Origin: Arachis hypogaea
Taxonomy: Eukaryota > Streptophyta > Magnoliopsida > Fabales > Fabaceae
Assembly (NCBI RefSeq): GCF_003086295.3
Contig: NC_092044.1
Location: forward strand, 72,592,528-72,656,527
Length of the DNA stretch: 64,000 nt
Direction of reading: 5' to 3'
How positions within the stretch are numbered: position 1 is the stretch's first letter; every line of letters begins with the position of its first letter. Both the position numbers and the translations under genes were made by a program. Of this stretch, positions 22,400-34,657 are shown in pieces. The notes under the pieces are model-generated. The model was not told where the DNA came from, ran no database searches, and worked only from the letters and a program-made list of their open reading frames with translations.

Positions 22400-24576
22400 A
22401 AGCTTTTCATGCTTCCTCTCCATTGTTAAAGAAGAAGATCCTTGAGCCTTAAACACAAGGTAATCTCCATTCAATTGAAGGACTAATTCTCCTCTGTTAA
22501 CATCTATCACAGCTCCTGCTGTGGCTAGGAAAGGTCTTCCAAGGATGATGCATTCATCCTCCTCCTTCCTAGTGTCTAAGATTATGAAATCAGCAGGGAT
22601 GTAAAGGCCTTCAACCTTACCAACACGTCCTCTACCAATCCATAAGCTTGTCTTACTGAATTGTCTGCCATTTGTAATGAGAATATGGCAGGCTGTACCT
22701 CAATAATCCCCAGTTTCTCAATTACAGAGGGTGGCATAAGATTTATGCCTGACCCTAGGTCACACAGAGCCTTGTCAAAGGTCATGGTGCCTATGGTACA
22801 GGGTATTAAGAATTTGCCAGGATCTTGTCTCTTTTGAGGTAAAGTTTGCCGAACCCATGTGTCTAGTTCACTAATAAGCAAGGGAGGTTCACCTTCCCAA
22901 GTCTCATTACCAAACAACTTGGCATTCAGCTTCATGATGGCTCCTAGATATTGAGCAACTTGCTCTCCAGTTACATCTTCATCCTCTTCAGAGGAAGAAT
23001 AGTCTTTAGATGAATGGCAGAAGGAGGTTTAATGGTATCTCTATGGTCTCTATATAAGCCTTAGATTCCTTTAGGTCTTCAATAGGGAACTCCTTCTTGC
23101 TTGAGAGACGTCCCATGAGGTCTTCCTCATTGGGATTCACGTCCTCTCCTTCCTCTCTAGGTTCAGCCATATTGATTATATCAATGGCCTTGCACTCTCT
23201 TTTTGGATTTTCTTCAGTATTGCTTGGGAGAGTACTAGGAGGAGTTTCAGTGATTTTCTTACTCAGTTGGCCCGCTTGTGCCTCCAGATTTCTGATGGAG
23301 GACCTTGTTTCACTCATGAAACTTAAAGTGGCCTTAGACAGATCAGAGACTAAATTTGCTAAGTTAGAGGTACTCTGTTCATAATTCTCTGTCTGTTGCT
23401 GAGAAGATAATGGATAAGGCCTGATATTGCTGAGCCAATTTCTTCCACCATTATTAAAGCCTTGTTGAGGCTTTTGTTGATCCTTCCATGAGAAATTTGG
23501 ATGATTTTTCCATGATGAATTATAGGTGTTTCCATAAGGTTCACCCATATAATTTACTTCTGTTATTGCAGGGTTCTCAGGATCATAAGCTTCTTCTTCA
23601 GAAGATGCCTCTTTAGTACTGTTGGATGCATTTTGCCATCCATTTAGACTTTGAGAAATCATGTTGACTTGCTGAGTCGACATTTTGTTCTGAGCCAAAA
23701 TGGCATTCAGAGCATCAATTTCAAGAACTCCCTTCCTTTGAGGCATCCCATTATTCACGGAATTCCTCTCAGAAGTGTACATGAACTGGTTATTTGCAAC
23801 CATGTCAATAATTTCTTGAGCTCTGTAGGTGTTTTCTTTAGGTGAATGGATCCACCTAGAGAATGGTCCAATGACATCTTAGAAAACTCAGATAGACCAT
23901 AATAGAATATATCTATCATGGTCCATTCTGAAAACATGTCAGAAGGACATCTTTTGGTCATCTGTTTGTATCTTTCCCAAGCTTCATAGAGGAATTCACC
24001 ATCTTTTTATTTGAAGGTCTGAACATCCACTCTAAGCTTGCTCAGCTTTTGAGGAGGAAAGAACTTAGCCAAGAAGGCCGTGACCAACTTATCCTAAGAG
24101 TCCAGGCTATCTTTAGGTTAAGAGTCCAACCATGCTCTAGCTCTGTCTCTTACAGCAAAAGAGAAAAGCATGATCCTGTAGACTTCAGGATCTACTCCAT
24201 TAGTCTTAACAGTCTCACAGATCTGCAAGAACTCAGTTAAAAATTGGTAGGGATCTTCTGATGGAAGTCCATGAAACTTGTAGTTCTGTTGCATTAGAGC
24301 AACTAGTTGAGGTTTCAGCTCAAAATTGTTTGCTCCAATGGCAGGAATTGAGATGCTTCTTCCATCAAACTTGGAAGTAGGTGTAGTATAATCACCAAGC
24401 ATCCTTCTTGCATTATTGTTGTTGGGTTCTGCTGCCATCTCCTTTTCTTGTTCGAAAATTTCAGTACGGTTATCTCTGGATTGTTGTAATTTAGCTTCTC
24501 TTAGTTTCCTCTTTAGAGTCCTTTCAGGTTCTGGATCAGCTTCAACAAGAATGCCTTTTTCCTTGTTCCTGCTCAT
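22400..24576 (-). pseudogene. gag-pro: gag-protease of A2, broken
   Basis: Start ATG at 24576 (MSRNKEKGILVEADPEPERTL). The capsid region shows NFELKPQLVALMQQNYKFHG and AVRDRARAWLDS; the protease carries ALCDLGSGINLMP, an active-site D-L-G-S variant. Breaks by comparison with A3: TAA 24118-24120 and further stops to about 24010, a 1-nt deletion near 23826, a 5-nt deletion near 23010, and a 1-nt deletion near 22620. No zinc knuckle or RT follows. The 3' end is approximate. Three copies of the AAGTTTGGTGTTG motif (minus strand, 22279-22357) follow it. Confidence 0.85.
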
Positions 24577-26419
24577 ATGAAAGAGAAGAGAATAGAAAAA
24601 GAAGAGGGATCCTCTATGTTACAGTAAAGAGGTTCCTTATTATTAGTAGAAGAAGAAAGGAGAATCCAAACACAAGGGTGAGGATAAGGGCAGTGATTTG
24701 AGATGAAGAGAAGTGTTAGTAAATGAATGAATAAATAGAATAATATGAGAGAGGGAGAAATTTTTGAAAATAAATTTTAAAAAGGAGTTAAATGATTTTC
24801 GAAAAAATAAAGATAAGAAATAAAATTAAAATTAAAATTTAAAACAATTAATTAATTAAATAAAGAATTTTTGAACAAGAGGGAGGTATTTTCGAAAATT
24901 AGAGAGAGAAAAGTTGTTAGGTGGTTTTGAAAAAGATAAGAAACAAACAAAAAGTTAATTAGTTAGTTGAAAAAGATTTGAAAATCAAATTTGAAAAGAT
25001 AAGAAGATAAGAAGATAAGAAGTTAGAAAAGATATTTTAAAATCAAATTTTTGAAAAAAGATAAAATTTTGAAAAAAATATGATATAAAAGATAAAATGA
25101 AAATATATGATTAAAAAAGATATGGTTAGAAAAGATTTAATTTTTAAAATTAAAATTAATTACTTAACTAACAAGAAACTAAAAGATATGATTCTAGAAT
25201 TTAAAGATTGAACCTTTCTTAACAAGAAAGTAACAAACTTCAAATTTTTTAATCAATCATAATAATTGTTAGCATAATTTTCGAAAATAAAGATAAAACT
25301 AAGAAAAAGATTTTTGAAAAATATTTTAAAACATTAAATTTTCGAAAATTAAATAAAAAATGAAAAAGATTTGATTTTTGAAAAAGTTTTAATAAGATAA
25401 GATTTTTAGAATTTGAAAATTTAACTTGACTTACAAAAAACAACTAATTTTAGAAATTTTTGACTAAGTCAACCCAAGTTTTCGAAATGTTGAGAGAGAA
25501 AAGGAAAAGATATTTTTTATTTTTGAATTTTTAATGATGAGAGAGAAAAACACAAATATGACTCAAAACATGAAAATTTTGGATCAAAACCAATGATGCA
25601 TGCAAGAACACTATGAATGTCAAGATGAACACCAAGAACACCTTGAAGATCATGATGAACATCAAGAACATATTTTTGAAAAATTTTTTATGCAAAGAAA
25701 ACATGCAAGACACCAAAATTAAAAATCTTTAATGCTTAGACAATATGAATGCAAAGATGCACATGAAAAACAATAAAAGACACAAAACAAGAAAACATCA
25801 AGATCAAACAAGAAGACTTACCAAGAACAACTTGAAGATCATGAAGAACACTATGAATGCATGAATTTTCGAAAAATGCAAGAAATATTTTTAAAGCATG
25901 CATTTGACACCAAACTTAAAACATGACCCAAGACTCAAACAAGAATCACAAAATATTTTTGGTTTTTTTTTATTTTATGATTTTTTGTATTTTCTTTTAT
26001 ATATATATATATATATATTTTGAAAAACATATAGGAATAAGAAAACAAGAAATTAAAAATTTTTAAGAAGGATTCCAGAAGTCTTTCAATGTTAGCCTAA
26101 AGCTCCAATCCAAGGGTTAGATATGGCTTCATAGCCAGCCAGCTTTAGGATGGAATTACATACATTGTGGTGATTAGTTGAAGCCTTAGTCCAAAAGAAT
26201 TTGGATATGGCTTTACAGCCAGCCAGGTTTCAACATGCTTCATGAAACTCTAGAATCCATTCTTAAAAATTCCGAAGCCATAGAATGATTTATTTTCAAA
26301 ATATTTTTTTTCGAGAATAAGGATAATGTTTTTTTGAAAAATTTTATGAAAACAAAACAAAAAGAAAATTACCTAATCTGAGCAACAAGATGAACTGTCA
26401 GTTGTCCAAACTCGAACAA
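24577..26419 (-). other. Leader of A2 between primer site and gag
   Basis: About 1.8 kb, very A-rich on the plus strand. It includes a (TA)n run at 25998-26019 and two similar segments around 25630-25672 and 25822-25865 built of AAGATCATGA-GAACA units. No coding sequence seen. Confidence 0.7.
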
Positions 26420-26437
26420 TCCCCGGCAACGACGCCA
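26420..26437 (-). other. Primer-binding site of A2 (tRNA-Asp type)
   Basis: The minus strand reads TGGCGTCGTTGCCGGGGA, one base from a perfect complement of the plant tRNA-Asp 3' end, beginning a few bases inside the 5' LTR. Confidence 0.85.
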
Positions 26438-26443
26438 AAAACT

Positions 26444-28069
26444 TCGTGCACGAAATTGTGATAATTAACAATGGCACCAAAAACTTGGTAGCGCTCTCAA
26501 ACGTGAATCACACTTAGTCACAACTCCGCACAACTAACCAGCAAGTGCACTGGGTCGTCCAAGTAATACCTTACGTGAGTAAGGGTCGATCCCACGGAGA
26601 TTGTTGGTATCAAGCAAGCTATGGTCATCTTGTAAATCTCAGTTAGGCAGATAGTAAATGTTATGGAGTTTTCAAATAATAAATAAAACAGAAAATAAAG
26701 ATAGAGTTACTCATGTAATTCAATGGTGGGAATTTCAGATAAGTGTGTGGAGGTGCATGTCCCTGTTGGATCTCTGCTTTCCTACTGTCTTCCTTCAATC
26801 CTTCTTATTCCTTTCCATGGCAAGCTGTATGTAGGGCATCACCATTGTCAATGGCTACATCCCATCCTCTCAGTGAAAAAGGTCCAAATGCTCTGTCACG
26901 GCACGGCTAATCATCTGTCGGTTCTTGATCATATTGGAATAGAATCCATTGATTCTTTTGCGTTTGTCATCACACCCAACAATCGTGAGTTTGAAGCTTG
27001 TCACAGTCATTCAATCCCTGAATCTTACTCAGAATACCACAGACAAGGTTTAGACTTTCCGGATTCTCATGAATGCCGCCATCAATCTTGCTTATACCAC
27101 GAAGATTCTGATTAAAGAATCTAAGAGATATGCGCCCGGTCTAAGGTAGAACGGAAGTGGTTGTTAGTCACGCGTTCATAGGTGAGAATGATGATGAGTA
27201 TCACGGATCATCACATTCATCATGTTGAAGTGCAACGAATATCTTAGAATAAGAATAAGCGGAATTGAATAGAAAATAGTAGTAATTGCATTGAAACTTG
27301 AGGTACAGCAGAGCTCCACACCCTTATTCTATAGTGTGTAGAAACTCCATCGTTAAAAATACATAAGTGATGAAGGTCCAGGCATGGCCGAATGGCCAGC
27401 CCCCAAATGTGATCAAAAGATAAAAAAATACAATCAAAGACACTGAATACAATAGTAAAAAGTCTTATTTATACTAGACTAGCTACTAGGGTTTACAGAA
27501 GCAAGTAATTGATGCAAAAATCCACTAAAGGCCCACTTGGTGTGTGCTTGGGCTGAGCTTGAACTTTACACGAGCTGAGGCTTCTTTTGGAGTTGAACGC
27601 CAAGTTTTAACGTGTTTTTGGCGTTTAACTCTGGTTCGTGACGTGTTTCTGGCGTTTGACTCCAGAATGCAGCATGGAACTGGCGTTGAGCACCAGTTTA
27701 CGTCATCTAATCACGAATAAAGTATGGACTATTATATATTGCTGGAAAGCTCTGAATGTCTACTTTTCAACGCCATTAAAAGCGCGCCATTTGGAGTTAT
27801 GTGGCGCCATAAAATCCATTTCGAGTGCAGGAAGGTCAGAATCCAACAGCATCAGCAACCCTTTGTCAGCCTTTTATCAGAGTTTTGCTCAGGTCCCTCA
27901 ATTTTAGCCAGAAATTACCTGAAATAATAGAAAAACACACAAACTTATAGTAAAGTCCAGAAATGTGAATTTAGCATAAAACTAATGAAAACATCCCTAA
28001 AAGTAGCTAGATTACACTAAAAACTATCTAAAAATAATGCCAAAAAGCGTATAAATTATCCGCTCATCA
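26444..28069 (-). repeat. 5' LTR of A2 (1626 bp)
   Basis: Matches 17429-19056 with scattered substitutions. The terminal TGG of other copies reads TCG. Flanked on the right by TSD cacct. Confidence 0.92.
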
Positions 28070-28745
28070 CACCTATTTTAGTCTTGTTGGAACCGCATGA
28101 ACCGTTTGAGGCACACTGTGATGCTTCTCAGAAGGGTTTAGGTTGTGTGCTGATTTAACCCCGGAATGTGGTAGCTTACGCGTGGCGTCGATTGAGACCG
28201 CATGAGGTAAACTACCCAACACATGACTTGGAGTGAGCGGCGATTGTGTTTGTACTGAAGATTTGGAAGCACCACTTGTATGAAGTGAGGTTTAGCATCT
28301 TTTCTGATCATAAGAGTCTCAAGTCTATATTTGATCAGAAGGAGCTTAAAATGCGTTGGAGAAGACGGATGGAGTTGCTAAAGGATTATGATTCTGAAAT
28401 GAGTTATCACCGTGGAAAGGCAAAGGTGGTCACAAACGCTTTGAGTCGGAGGTCTTTAACAATTGCTTGGATGAGAATCAAAGAAGAGGAGCTAGTGGAG
28501 AAGTTTGTAGATCTTAAGTTGGAGATTGGTGAAGATGCCGGAAGAGCTTGTTTGAGCCAGTTGCAGATTTCAAGCATGTTTAAGGTAGAGAAATTCAAAA
28601 GGCTCAGCGAGATAAGCGAAAGCTTCAGGAACTGTTCTAACCAGTTGGTGATAATGGGGGGGGGAGTAAGGATTTCACTAAGGATGGTGAAGGACTGTGG
28701 AGATATAAAGGAAGAATTTACATACTGGATGTCGGGATGTTGAGG
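28070..28745 (+). pseudogene. pol: RNase H region of element B pol
   Basis: Continues pol after the A2 insertion. It begins with LVLLEPHEPFEAHCDAS (RNase H first catalytic Asp), then GLGCVL, followed by a broken stretch with stops near 28160 and 28230, then [19 protein letters not shown] and [12 protein letters not shown], the RNase H end and tether. The integrase zinc-finger region is only weakly visible near 28735. Multiple substitutions show long decay. Confidence 0.85.
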
Positions 28746-29108
28746 CAAGACTTGTTATCGGCGGCTCACTACAGTGGATTCCCTATTTATCCCAGAAGTG
28801 TGAAGATGTAGTATGACATAGAGAAGATGTTCTAGTGGCCAAAGTGATGAAGCTACAGTGGTATCAAAGTGTGGATGTGTCAAAAGGCGAAGATAGAGCA
28901 TCGAAAGCAGCAGCCTCTTGAGATTCCTCAGTGGAAGTGGGAAGGAATCGCGATGGACTTTGTGACCGGTTTGTTGAGGACTAGGTTGGGATTTGATGCG
29001 GTTTGGGTGATCGTGGTTCGCTTAACGAAATTTGCTCATTATCTACCTATCCGAGTGAACTATTCTCTGGAGGAGTTGGCGACAGAGAACACCGACATGG
29101 TAGCATGA
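28746..29108 (+). pseudogene. pol: Integrase N-terminal and core fragment of element B
   Basis: CQKAKIEH (end of the HHCC zinc-binding domain) is followed by PQWKWEGIAMDFVTGL and DAVWVIVVRLTKFAHYLPI, the start of the integrase core with the first catalytic Asp in MDFV. Stops occur upstream of 28869. The frame ends at 29108 soon after EELA; the second Asp, the Glu and any chromodomain are deleted, with junction to 3' untranslated sequence near 29110. Confidence 0.8.
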
Positions 29109-29184
29109 TGGTGAATGAGATGCCTTGGCAACTTGTTGAGTTGGCAACGTCGAAAGTAGGATGCTTCATAGAGGATATATATAA

Positions 29185-29185
<1 letters not shown>

Positions 29186-29230
<45 letters not shown>
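29186..29230. repeat. (AT)n microsatellite
   Basis: About 45 bp of uninterrupted AT between the integrase fragment and the 3' LTR of element B. Confidence 0.95.
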
Positions 29231-29232
<2 letters not shown>

Positions 29233-29271
29233 CATCACGTGATTCGGATTTTCGAGGGCGAAAATCTTTTT

Positions 29272-29284
29272 AAGGAGGGGAGGA
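29272..29284 (+). other. Polypurine tract of element B
   Basis: AAGGAGGGGAGGA directly abuts the 3' LTR, the expected plus-strand priming site. Confidence 0.85.
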
Positions 29285-32200
29285 TGTAAGAACCGGCATT
29301 TTTACAAATAAAATAATTTAAATGCCCAAATTAAATTCCGGAAAGTTAGGATGAGAATTTGGGGATTTAAACATGATTTTTGAACTCAGTAGGTCCTTCT
29401 GAGTCAGAAAATGTGTCTTCCGCGAAAAACCGTGAAAAACCACGAACCGACAGTCGAACTGGTTCAAGTCTGTCCGGTACTGTGCAAGAAAAAGTGAGAA
29501 TGGTCAAACCTCTTAGAAATATATTAGAAATGGAAAACCAGACGTTAGTGTTAAAGATTTGGCCCAAGTTGGGTCGAACGGGCTAAAAACGCTAGCGGGT
29601 TGAATCGAGCCCAAGTTGGGCCCAAGTCCCACATATATATGAGCTCATTAATGAACCCTAACCTCATAAACACACACACACTCAGAAATTTAGAGGAGAG
29701 GATGAAGAAGAAGAAACATTATTCACCCATCTCTTCTTTTCGCAATATCTTGAGCTACAGTGCTCCGATCGCCGCACCGTTTGCGGATACGCGTTCCTTG
29801 GGTCGAGCTCTACAAAACCCACCCAAGAAAGTATTAAGGTAACCACAAAATCTTTTTTGTTCCTCCCTTTAAAGTTTCAAAAATCTAAGGTTTTGGGTTA
29901 AGTGAGATTTTGTGATTTTGGATGTTTAGGTTTGCTCTTATCCTTGTTTAGCCTTGGATTTTGGGCATCAAATCTATTAGGAGAGGTAAATGATGCTAAA
30001 ATCTTGTGAAAATTTGATTTATGTTAAGTCCTAGGTTGATTTGTGGTGATTTATATGTGTATAGTTGGATTATTGTGTAATTGGTAGCTTTTGAAGCTTA
30101 TTGGTGCTTGTTGGAGTGGAATTGAAAGCTTGGTTTGGAGTTGAGAGCTTGCTTGTGCTCATTTGCGGGTTAAAGACATATTGGGAATTGGCCAAGGTAT
30201 GATTTCGGTTTTCTCTATGTAGTATATAATATTCATGGACACTTAGGCTAGTGACCCATAGGATAGGTTTGGAATTGAGTGGTTGTTTGAGTTGTTGAAT
30301 GATGATATATGATGTTTTATGATAAATTGATGATGGTTAGGTTTGGTCACAATGAATGATAAGCATATGATGAGGATGAATGATTTTGTAATTGAGAAGT
30401 GAATTGGGTGATTTATATGATATTGATGTTAATGAAGTGGTAATGTAGTTGGAAATTGTTAATGAGGTTTGAAATATGTAATATATTGATGTTGATATTG
30501 AGGATGAGGTAAGGTGAAGAAATATGTGGTAGGCTTGGTGTAATAGGTCATAGGATGCTGATTTTGATGAGAATTGGAGTTTGGAATGGTTTGGTTTGGT
30601 TTTGGTTATGTTTTTCAAAGAATTGAGGAGATTGTGTTTTTGGGTAAAAGTTGGTTTTATAAACTTTGTCTAATCATAACTTTTGCCTCTGTTTTCAAAT
30701 CCTAATGAAATTTTTCTAGAATTAAAGAATTATGAAAACCCTTTAAATCGATATAAAGTTTGCAAAATTTGGAATTTTGTAGAGGAAGTTATGATCATTC
30801 AAAGTTGGTGTTGAAAATCTAAAATTTTGCAGAATTGCAGAATTTTAGGATTTTCTGATATGTGCGATGCACAGCCTTGTGTGCACGCACAACCCTGTGA
30901 AAATTCTATTCTGTGTAGATGCATAGACCTGTGAGTACGCACACACAAGGGAAAGGGCTTTGGTAGCAGCACTAACACAGGTTGTGCTCACGCACATCAA
31001 TGAAGAATTATGACCTGTGCGGACGCACAACCTTGTGCGCATGTACAAGTCGGGAAGGGACGTCTGTTAGGGGTGATCGCACAGCTTGTGCGAGTGAAAA
31101 AACTCTATAAATTTTAATACCTGTACATACGCACACTGTCAAAATCTTCCTGTGTGCGCACGCACACCCCTGTGCGGATGCACACGACCTGTTTCATAAT
31201 TTTAAATTTTGTTTTCAACTATTTCACCTTCCCAACAAGGTTGTAAGATTCTTTAACACCATTTTATGGGAATATGAGAGATAGGCGAAGGGTTTTAGTT
31301 GATGATTACCATTAAAGATTAGAGAACGGAGGTTTCAATTTCTGGTGTACCGAGGATGAGTTGGGTGTAGTGCAAAAGGAGAATGGTGGATAAAATTGAG
31401 AAGTTAACGAACTAGCAGGTTTCGGAATAGAAAGTCATGAATAAGTGCTGGTTATGATAAGTTGAAGATTTGGAAATGGATGAGTATGGTTGACGGAATG
31501 AGAATGAGTGGAATTGTGCTATGAGGAGTGGCCTCTGAGTTTGAGTACGTAATTATGACATGTGTTGTTCTCCGTCGTAGGGGCTGTGGGAGTATCCCGC
31601 TTACGTTCGGATGTGAGGCTTGGCGTTGAGCTTCTTACTTATTTTGATTGCTCCAGAGGAAGGTGGTAGGGCACGCATCCCTTGAAATGTTTCCCTCTGA
31701 AAGGAGAAGGTGGTAGGGCACTCTCCCTCAGAATTTTCCTCCTGAGCATGGGTTTCTCTCTGATTGCAAGGTGGCAGGGCACTAACCCACGAAATCATGC
31801 GACAACCAGAGGAAGGTGGTGGGGCACGCTCCCTCAGAATATTTCCCTCTGAAAGGAGAAGGTGGTAGCGCACTCTCCCTCGGATTTTTCCTCTTTATAC
31901 GCAATAGAGAGACTAATCCAGAAGTTGTCGACTAGATTTTCTGTCGGGTTTGGCACAATAACCAACATGTGATATCACAGCCAATATGACAGACATTCAT
32001 CATATGCATCTTATACATGTTTGCTTGCTTTGACTACTTGAGTTTGCCTACCTGTGTAATATGCCTACTTGCTTCTTGAATTACTTGATGTATACTTGAA
32101 TATTATCTGTGTTTTCCTTGTTTGTATTATCTGTGTTTGTCTGGTTTGAGGAGGTTAGGTAGGCGATGGCGATGGGTTCATATAGAGGATAGGTTGGTGA

Positions 32201-32946
32201 AGGCTGTGGGACAGTGGTGTATGGTTAGAGTAGAAAATCCTTTAAGAATAGATTAACCTTTGTATCTACTAAGGTTTCATGTTTGGTTAAGGTTTTACAT
32301 ATTATGCTTTATTGTTTAGACTGCTTTAAGCTTGGACTCTTGTGATGGATATGGTGTCTAGGATTGCCTTTGGCGTCCCGAGCTCTTATATCCTACATCA
32401 ATAGGCACTATTACCATACTGAGAACCTTCGGTTCTCATACCATATTTCTGTTGTGTTTTTTTCAGAGCAAGGTCGCGACCCACTTTGGTGAGTTGTCTG
32501 ATTGGTGACAGAAACGGAGGATCCGGACACTTCTTTTTGAGTCTTTTGATTTATTTTGAACATATCTCTCATTTTTGTATTTTTTTTTGCGTAGAGGCTT
32601 GTATTTGAGAGAACAAAACTTGTATGAGCTGTTTTAAATGTCTGGTTTCATATATTTTCTGTATATGGCTGGCTAGCTTAAACTCCACGAGTTGTTGCTA
32701 GAATCTTATGATACTATATTTCTATATTTTATTATATTACATGTGTTTCTTGAGCTTTAAGTTAGTAGCTTTGTTAGCACGTTTTGCGCTTTTTAAATCC
32801 TGTCTCGAGCTATATCCTTCATTGGGCTTCTAGATTATACTATTCTTTCTATATATATTATATGTATAAGCTTAGAACTGTCATAATCTTTGATTAACCT
32901 TTGCTTTACGATGCAAGGTAAGGCTTAGGCTAATTGGGGTGTTACA
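29285..32946 (+). repeat. 3' LTR of element B (3662 bp)
   Basis: Pairs with 11707-15369; followed by TSD gaacc. It repeats the palindrome array (30861-31187) and the GGTGGTAGGGCAC array (31655-31895). Confidence 0.92.
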
Positions 32947-32959
32947 GAACCCAAGGAAG

Positions 32960-33927
32960 ATGCCAGAGAAGATTTCACTGGGCATTCAACGCCAACAATG
33001 GCAGCAAGTCTGGCACTGAACGCTAGTGAGGAACCCCTCACTGGGTGTTCAACACCCATCTTGGCAGCAGAGTTGGCGTTGAACGCCAGCCACGGACCAC
33101 TGGCTGGGTGTTCAACACCCAAACAGGCAGGAACTCTAGCACTGAACGCCAGTGAGGAACCCCTCAACGCCCAACCAGACAGGAAAGCTGGCGTTGAACG
33201 CCAACCAGGATACCCCTGCTGGGTGTTCAACACCCAAAATGACAAGGGAACTCAGGGTGCACAGCAAGGGCATTCAATGCTCAAAGAGCTAGCAGAGCTA
33301 GCATTGAATGCCAGTCAATGTACACCCTCTGAGTGCTTAATACCCACTCAAGAAACCCCTATCTAAGAACTAAAGAAAGCCAATGCTCACATAGAGATCA
33401 TAGAGGTTCCTTTTCATGCACTTCTACAGTGCATGAGTTTTGATGAATACTCATCCTCTGATGAGGATGAAAACAATAGGGAAGAGTAAGTTGCTCAGTA
33501 CCTAGGAGCTCTCATGAAGCTGAATGCCAAGTTATTTGGTACAAATCCCTTGGAGGAGGAACGCCCATTGCTTTTTAAAGAACTCCATGCTTTGGTTTAG
33601 TAGAAGCTACCTCAGAGGTTTCCAGATCCTGGATGCTTCCTGATCCCTTGCACCATATGCACCATGATCTTTGAGAAGGCTCTGTGCGACCTAGGATCAA
33701 GTGTAAACCTCATGCGACTCTCTGTAATGGAGAATAAGGGAATCCAAGAGGCACAAGAAACAAGGATTACCTTGTATAAGGATTGGATGGTGTTCAAGGT
33801 TCTGGACCCTCTATTATCCCCTGACAAGGGATGCACTTGTCTAAAGGATTCAGCATCCAAGCCTCCTCCCTTGGATGAAACTAACTCAACCCCTCTTAAG
33901 ACCAAGTGTAACTTTAGTATTGGATGA
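32960..33927 (+). pseudogene. gag-pro: gag-protease remnant of A' with an in-frame palindrome array
   Basis: One frame runs from the palindrome array (32998-33366, no stop for 122 codons, giving repeated LNAS and GCSTP peptides) into recognisable gag-protease sequence: MSFDEYSSSDEDEN, QYLGALMKLNAKLFG, then ALCDLGSSVNLM, the protease active site. In-frame stops occur at 33364-33366, near 33489 and at about 33598-33603. The front of gag is deleted. The protease is truncated and followed by non-homologous sequence. Confidence 0.75.
32980..33365 (+). repeat. GGCGTT/AACGCC palindrome array in A'
   Basis: About a dozen palindrome-type units, alternating GGCGTTGAACGCC and GGGTGTTCAACACCC forms, with spacers of 10-25 bp. 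In the second form both CG sites are changed so that the palindrome is kept. Confidence 0.85.
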
Positions 33928-33963
33928 ACACTATCCACAAAGGAAGAAGGCCCCAAAAGGAAA

Positions 33964-34233
33964 ATGCCTAGGGGCTGGAAAAACAAAAATATCCCTACTA
34001 AAGGATTTTCACCATGGAAGATGGTGATATTTACTTATCTCATCATGGTATTCACAATGGAAGAGGAAAGTGGCAAAAAGGGACACCAGCATATTGCTGC
34101 AAGCCCAACCCTGCCTCAGGCTGTGAAAACGATCCTGTCTCTTGAGCGTATTAAGCTAATCAATGAGAGCACAGGAAGGAAGGCCCCAGTAAGGAGTAAG
34201 GATTTATTCCTCTATGACTATTTTCCTCCTTGA
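33964..34233 (+). pseudogene. Possible integrase C-terminal relic of A'
   Basis: In frame with the protease remnant. It reads RGWKNKNIPTKGFSP and later ILSLERIKLINESTGRK, ending YDYFPP. From memory this resembles the extreme C-terminus of Athila/Tat-type pol (LSLEHVE-like block ending in PP). If so, RT, RNase H and the integrase core were deleted between protease and this point, and A' still records a polymerase-bearing ancestor. Just after it lies the block GAAGCACTTGTTGGGAGGCA, also found after gag in A2 and A3. Confidence 0.5.
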
Positions 34234-34657
34234 AAGGAGTTGTCCATCAAGCTAATGACATTAAAGAAGCACTTGTTGGGAGGCAACCAACCTTAATTAG
34301 TTATTTTTTCCTTAATCTGGTTTTTCTTTAAGTTATTCTTTGTAAGTTCATGATCATGCACATCAATCAGAATAGAGACAATAATGTTAAGCAGTGAAAA
34401 TAGAACGCTCCGGATGGAGTGTTGCTAGCGTTAAATGCCAGCCAGAGAGCAGACCCTGGGCATTCAAACGCCAATGCAGAGGGCAGGGAATTTGAAATGC
34501 TTAGCCTCTCAGGACCAGTAGGTCCCACAGAAGCTCCACCTACCCTACCTTCTTCTACCCTATTCTTCCTCATTGTTCATATTTGCTCGAGAACGAGCAA
34601 AACTCTTAAGTTTGGTGTTGCAAAAGCCTTGATTTTTTACTTCTACCACAACTAAGT

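Larger units (their letters stand above)
17429..28069 (-). mobile_element. Family A element A2, full length, minus strand
   Basis: The LTR pair is 17429-19056 (3' LTR) and 26444-28069 (5' LTR). TSD cacct occurs at 17424-17428 and 28070-28074. On the minus strand the order is LTR, tRNA-Asp-type primer site, leader, gag-protease, palindrome array, ORF2, untranslated region, LTR. There is no RT, RNase H or integrase. A 66-bp piece of flanking element B lies just inside the 3' LTR (19057-19122), replacing the normal last 50 bp of internal sequence. Confidence 0.92.
11707..32946 (+). mobile_element. Element B, Del/Tekay-like Ty3/gypsy element with 3.66-kb LTRs
   Basis: LTRs run 11707-15369 and 29285-32946, each TGTAAGAACC...GGTGTTACA. 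The TSD gaacc is at 11702-11706 and 32947-32951. A tRNA-iMet-type primer site, gag with zinc knuckles, RT, RNase H and integrase fragments in that order, and a polypurine tract before the 3' LTR mark a Ty3/gypsy chromovirus-type element. The internal region is only about 3.3 kb without A2, shorter than one LTR, because protease, most of RT and the integrase C-terminus are deleted. Lineage assignment is inference from LTR length and primer site. Confidence 0.88.

Noticed and set aside
29003..29242. 79-codon ORF ending in Ile-Tyr repeats
   Set aside because: Out of frame with the integrase; its tail is the translated (AT)n microsatellite.
32925..33245. 106-codon ORF on the minus strand through the A' palindrome array
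   Set aside because: Palindromic sequence keeps both strands open. Only the plus-strand frame continues into known gag-protease sequence.
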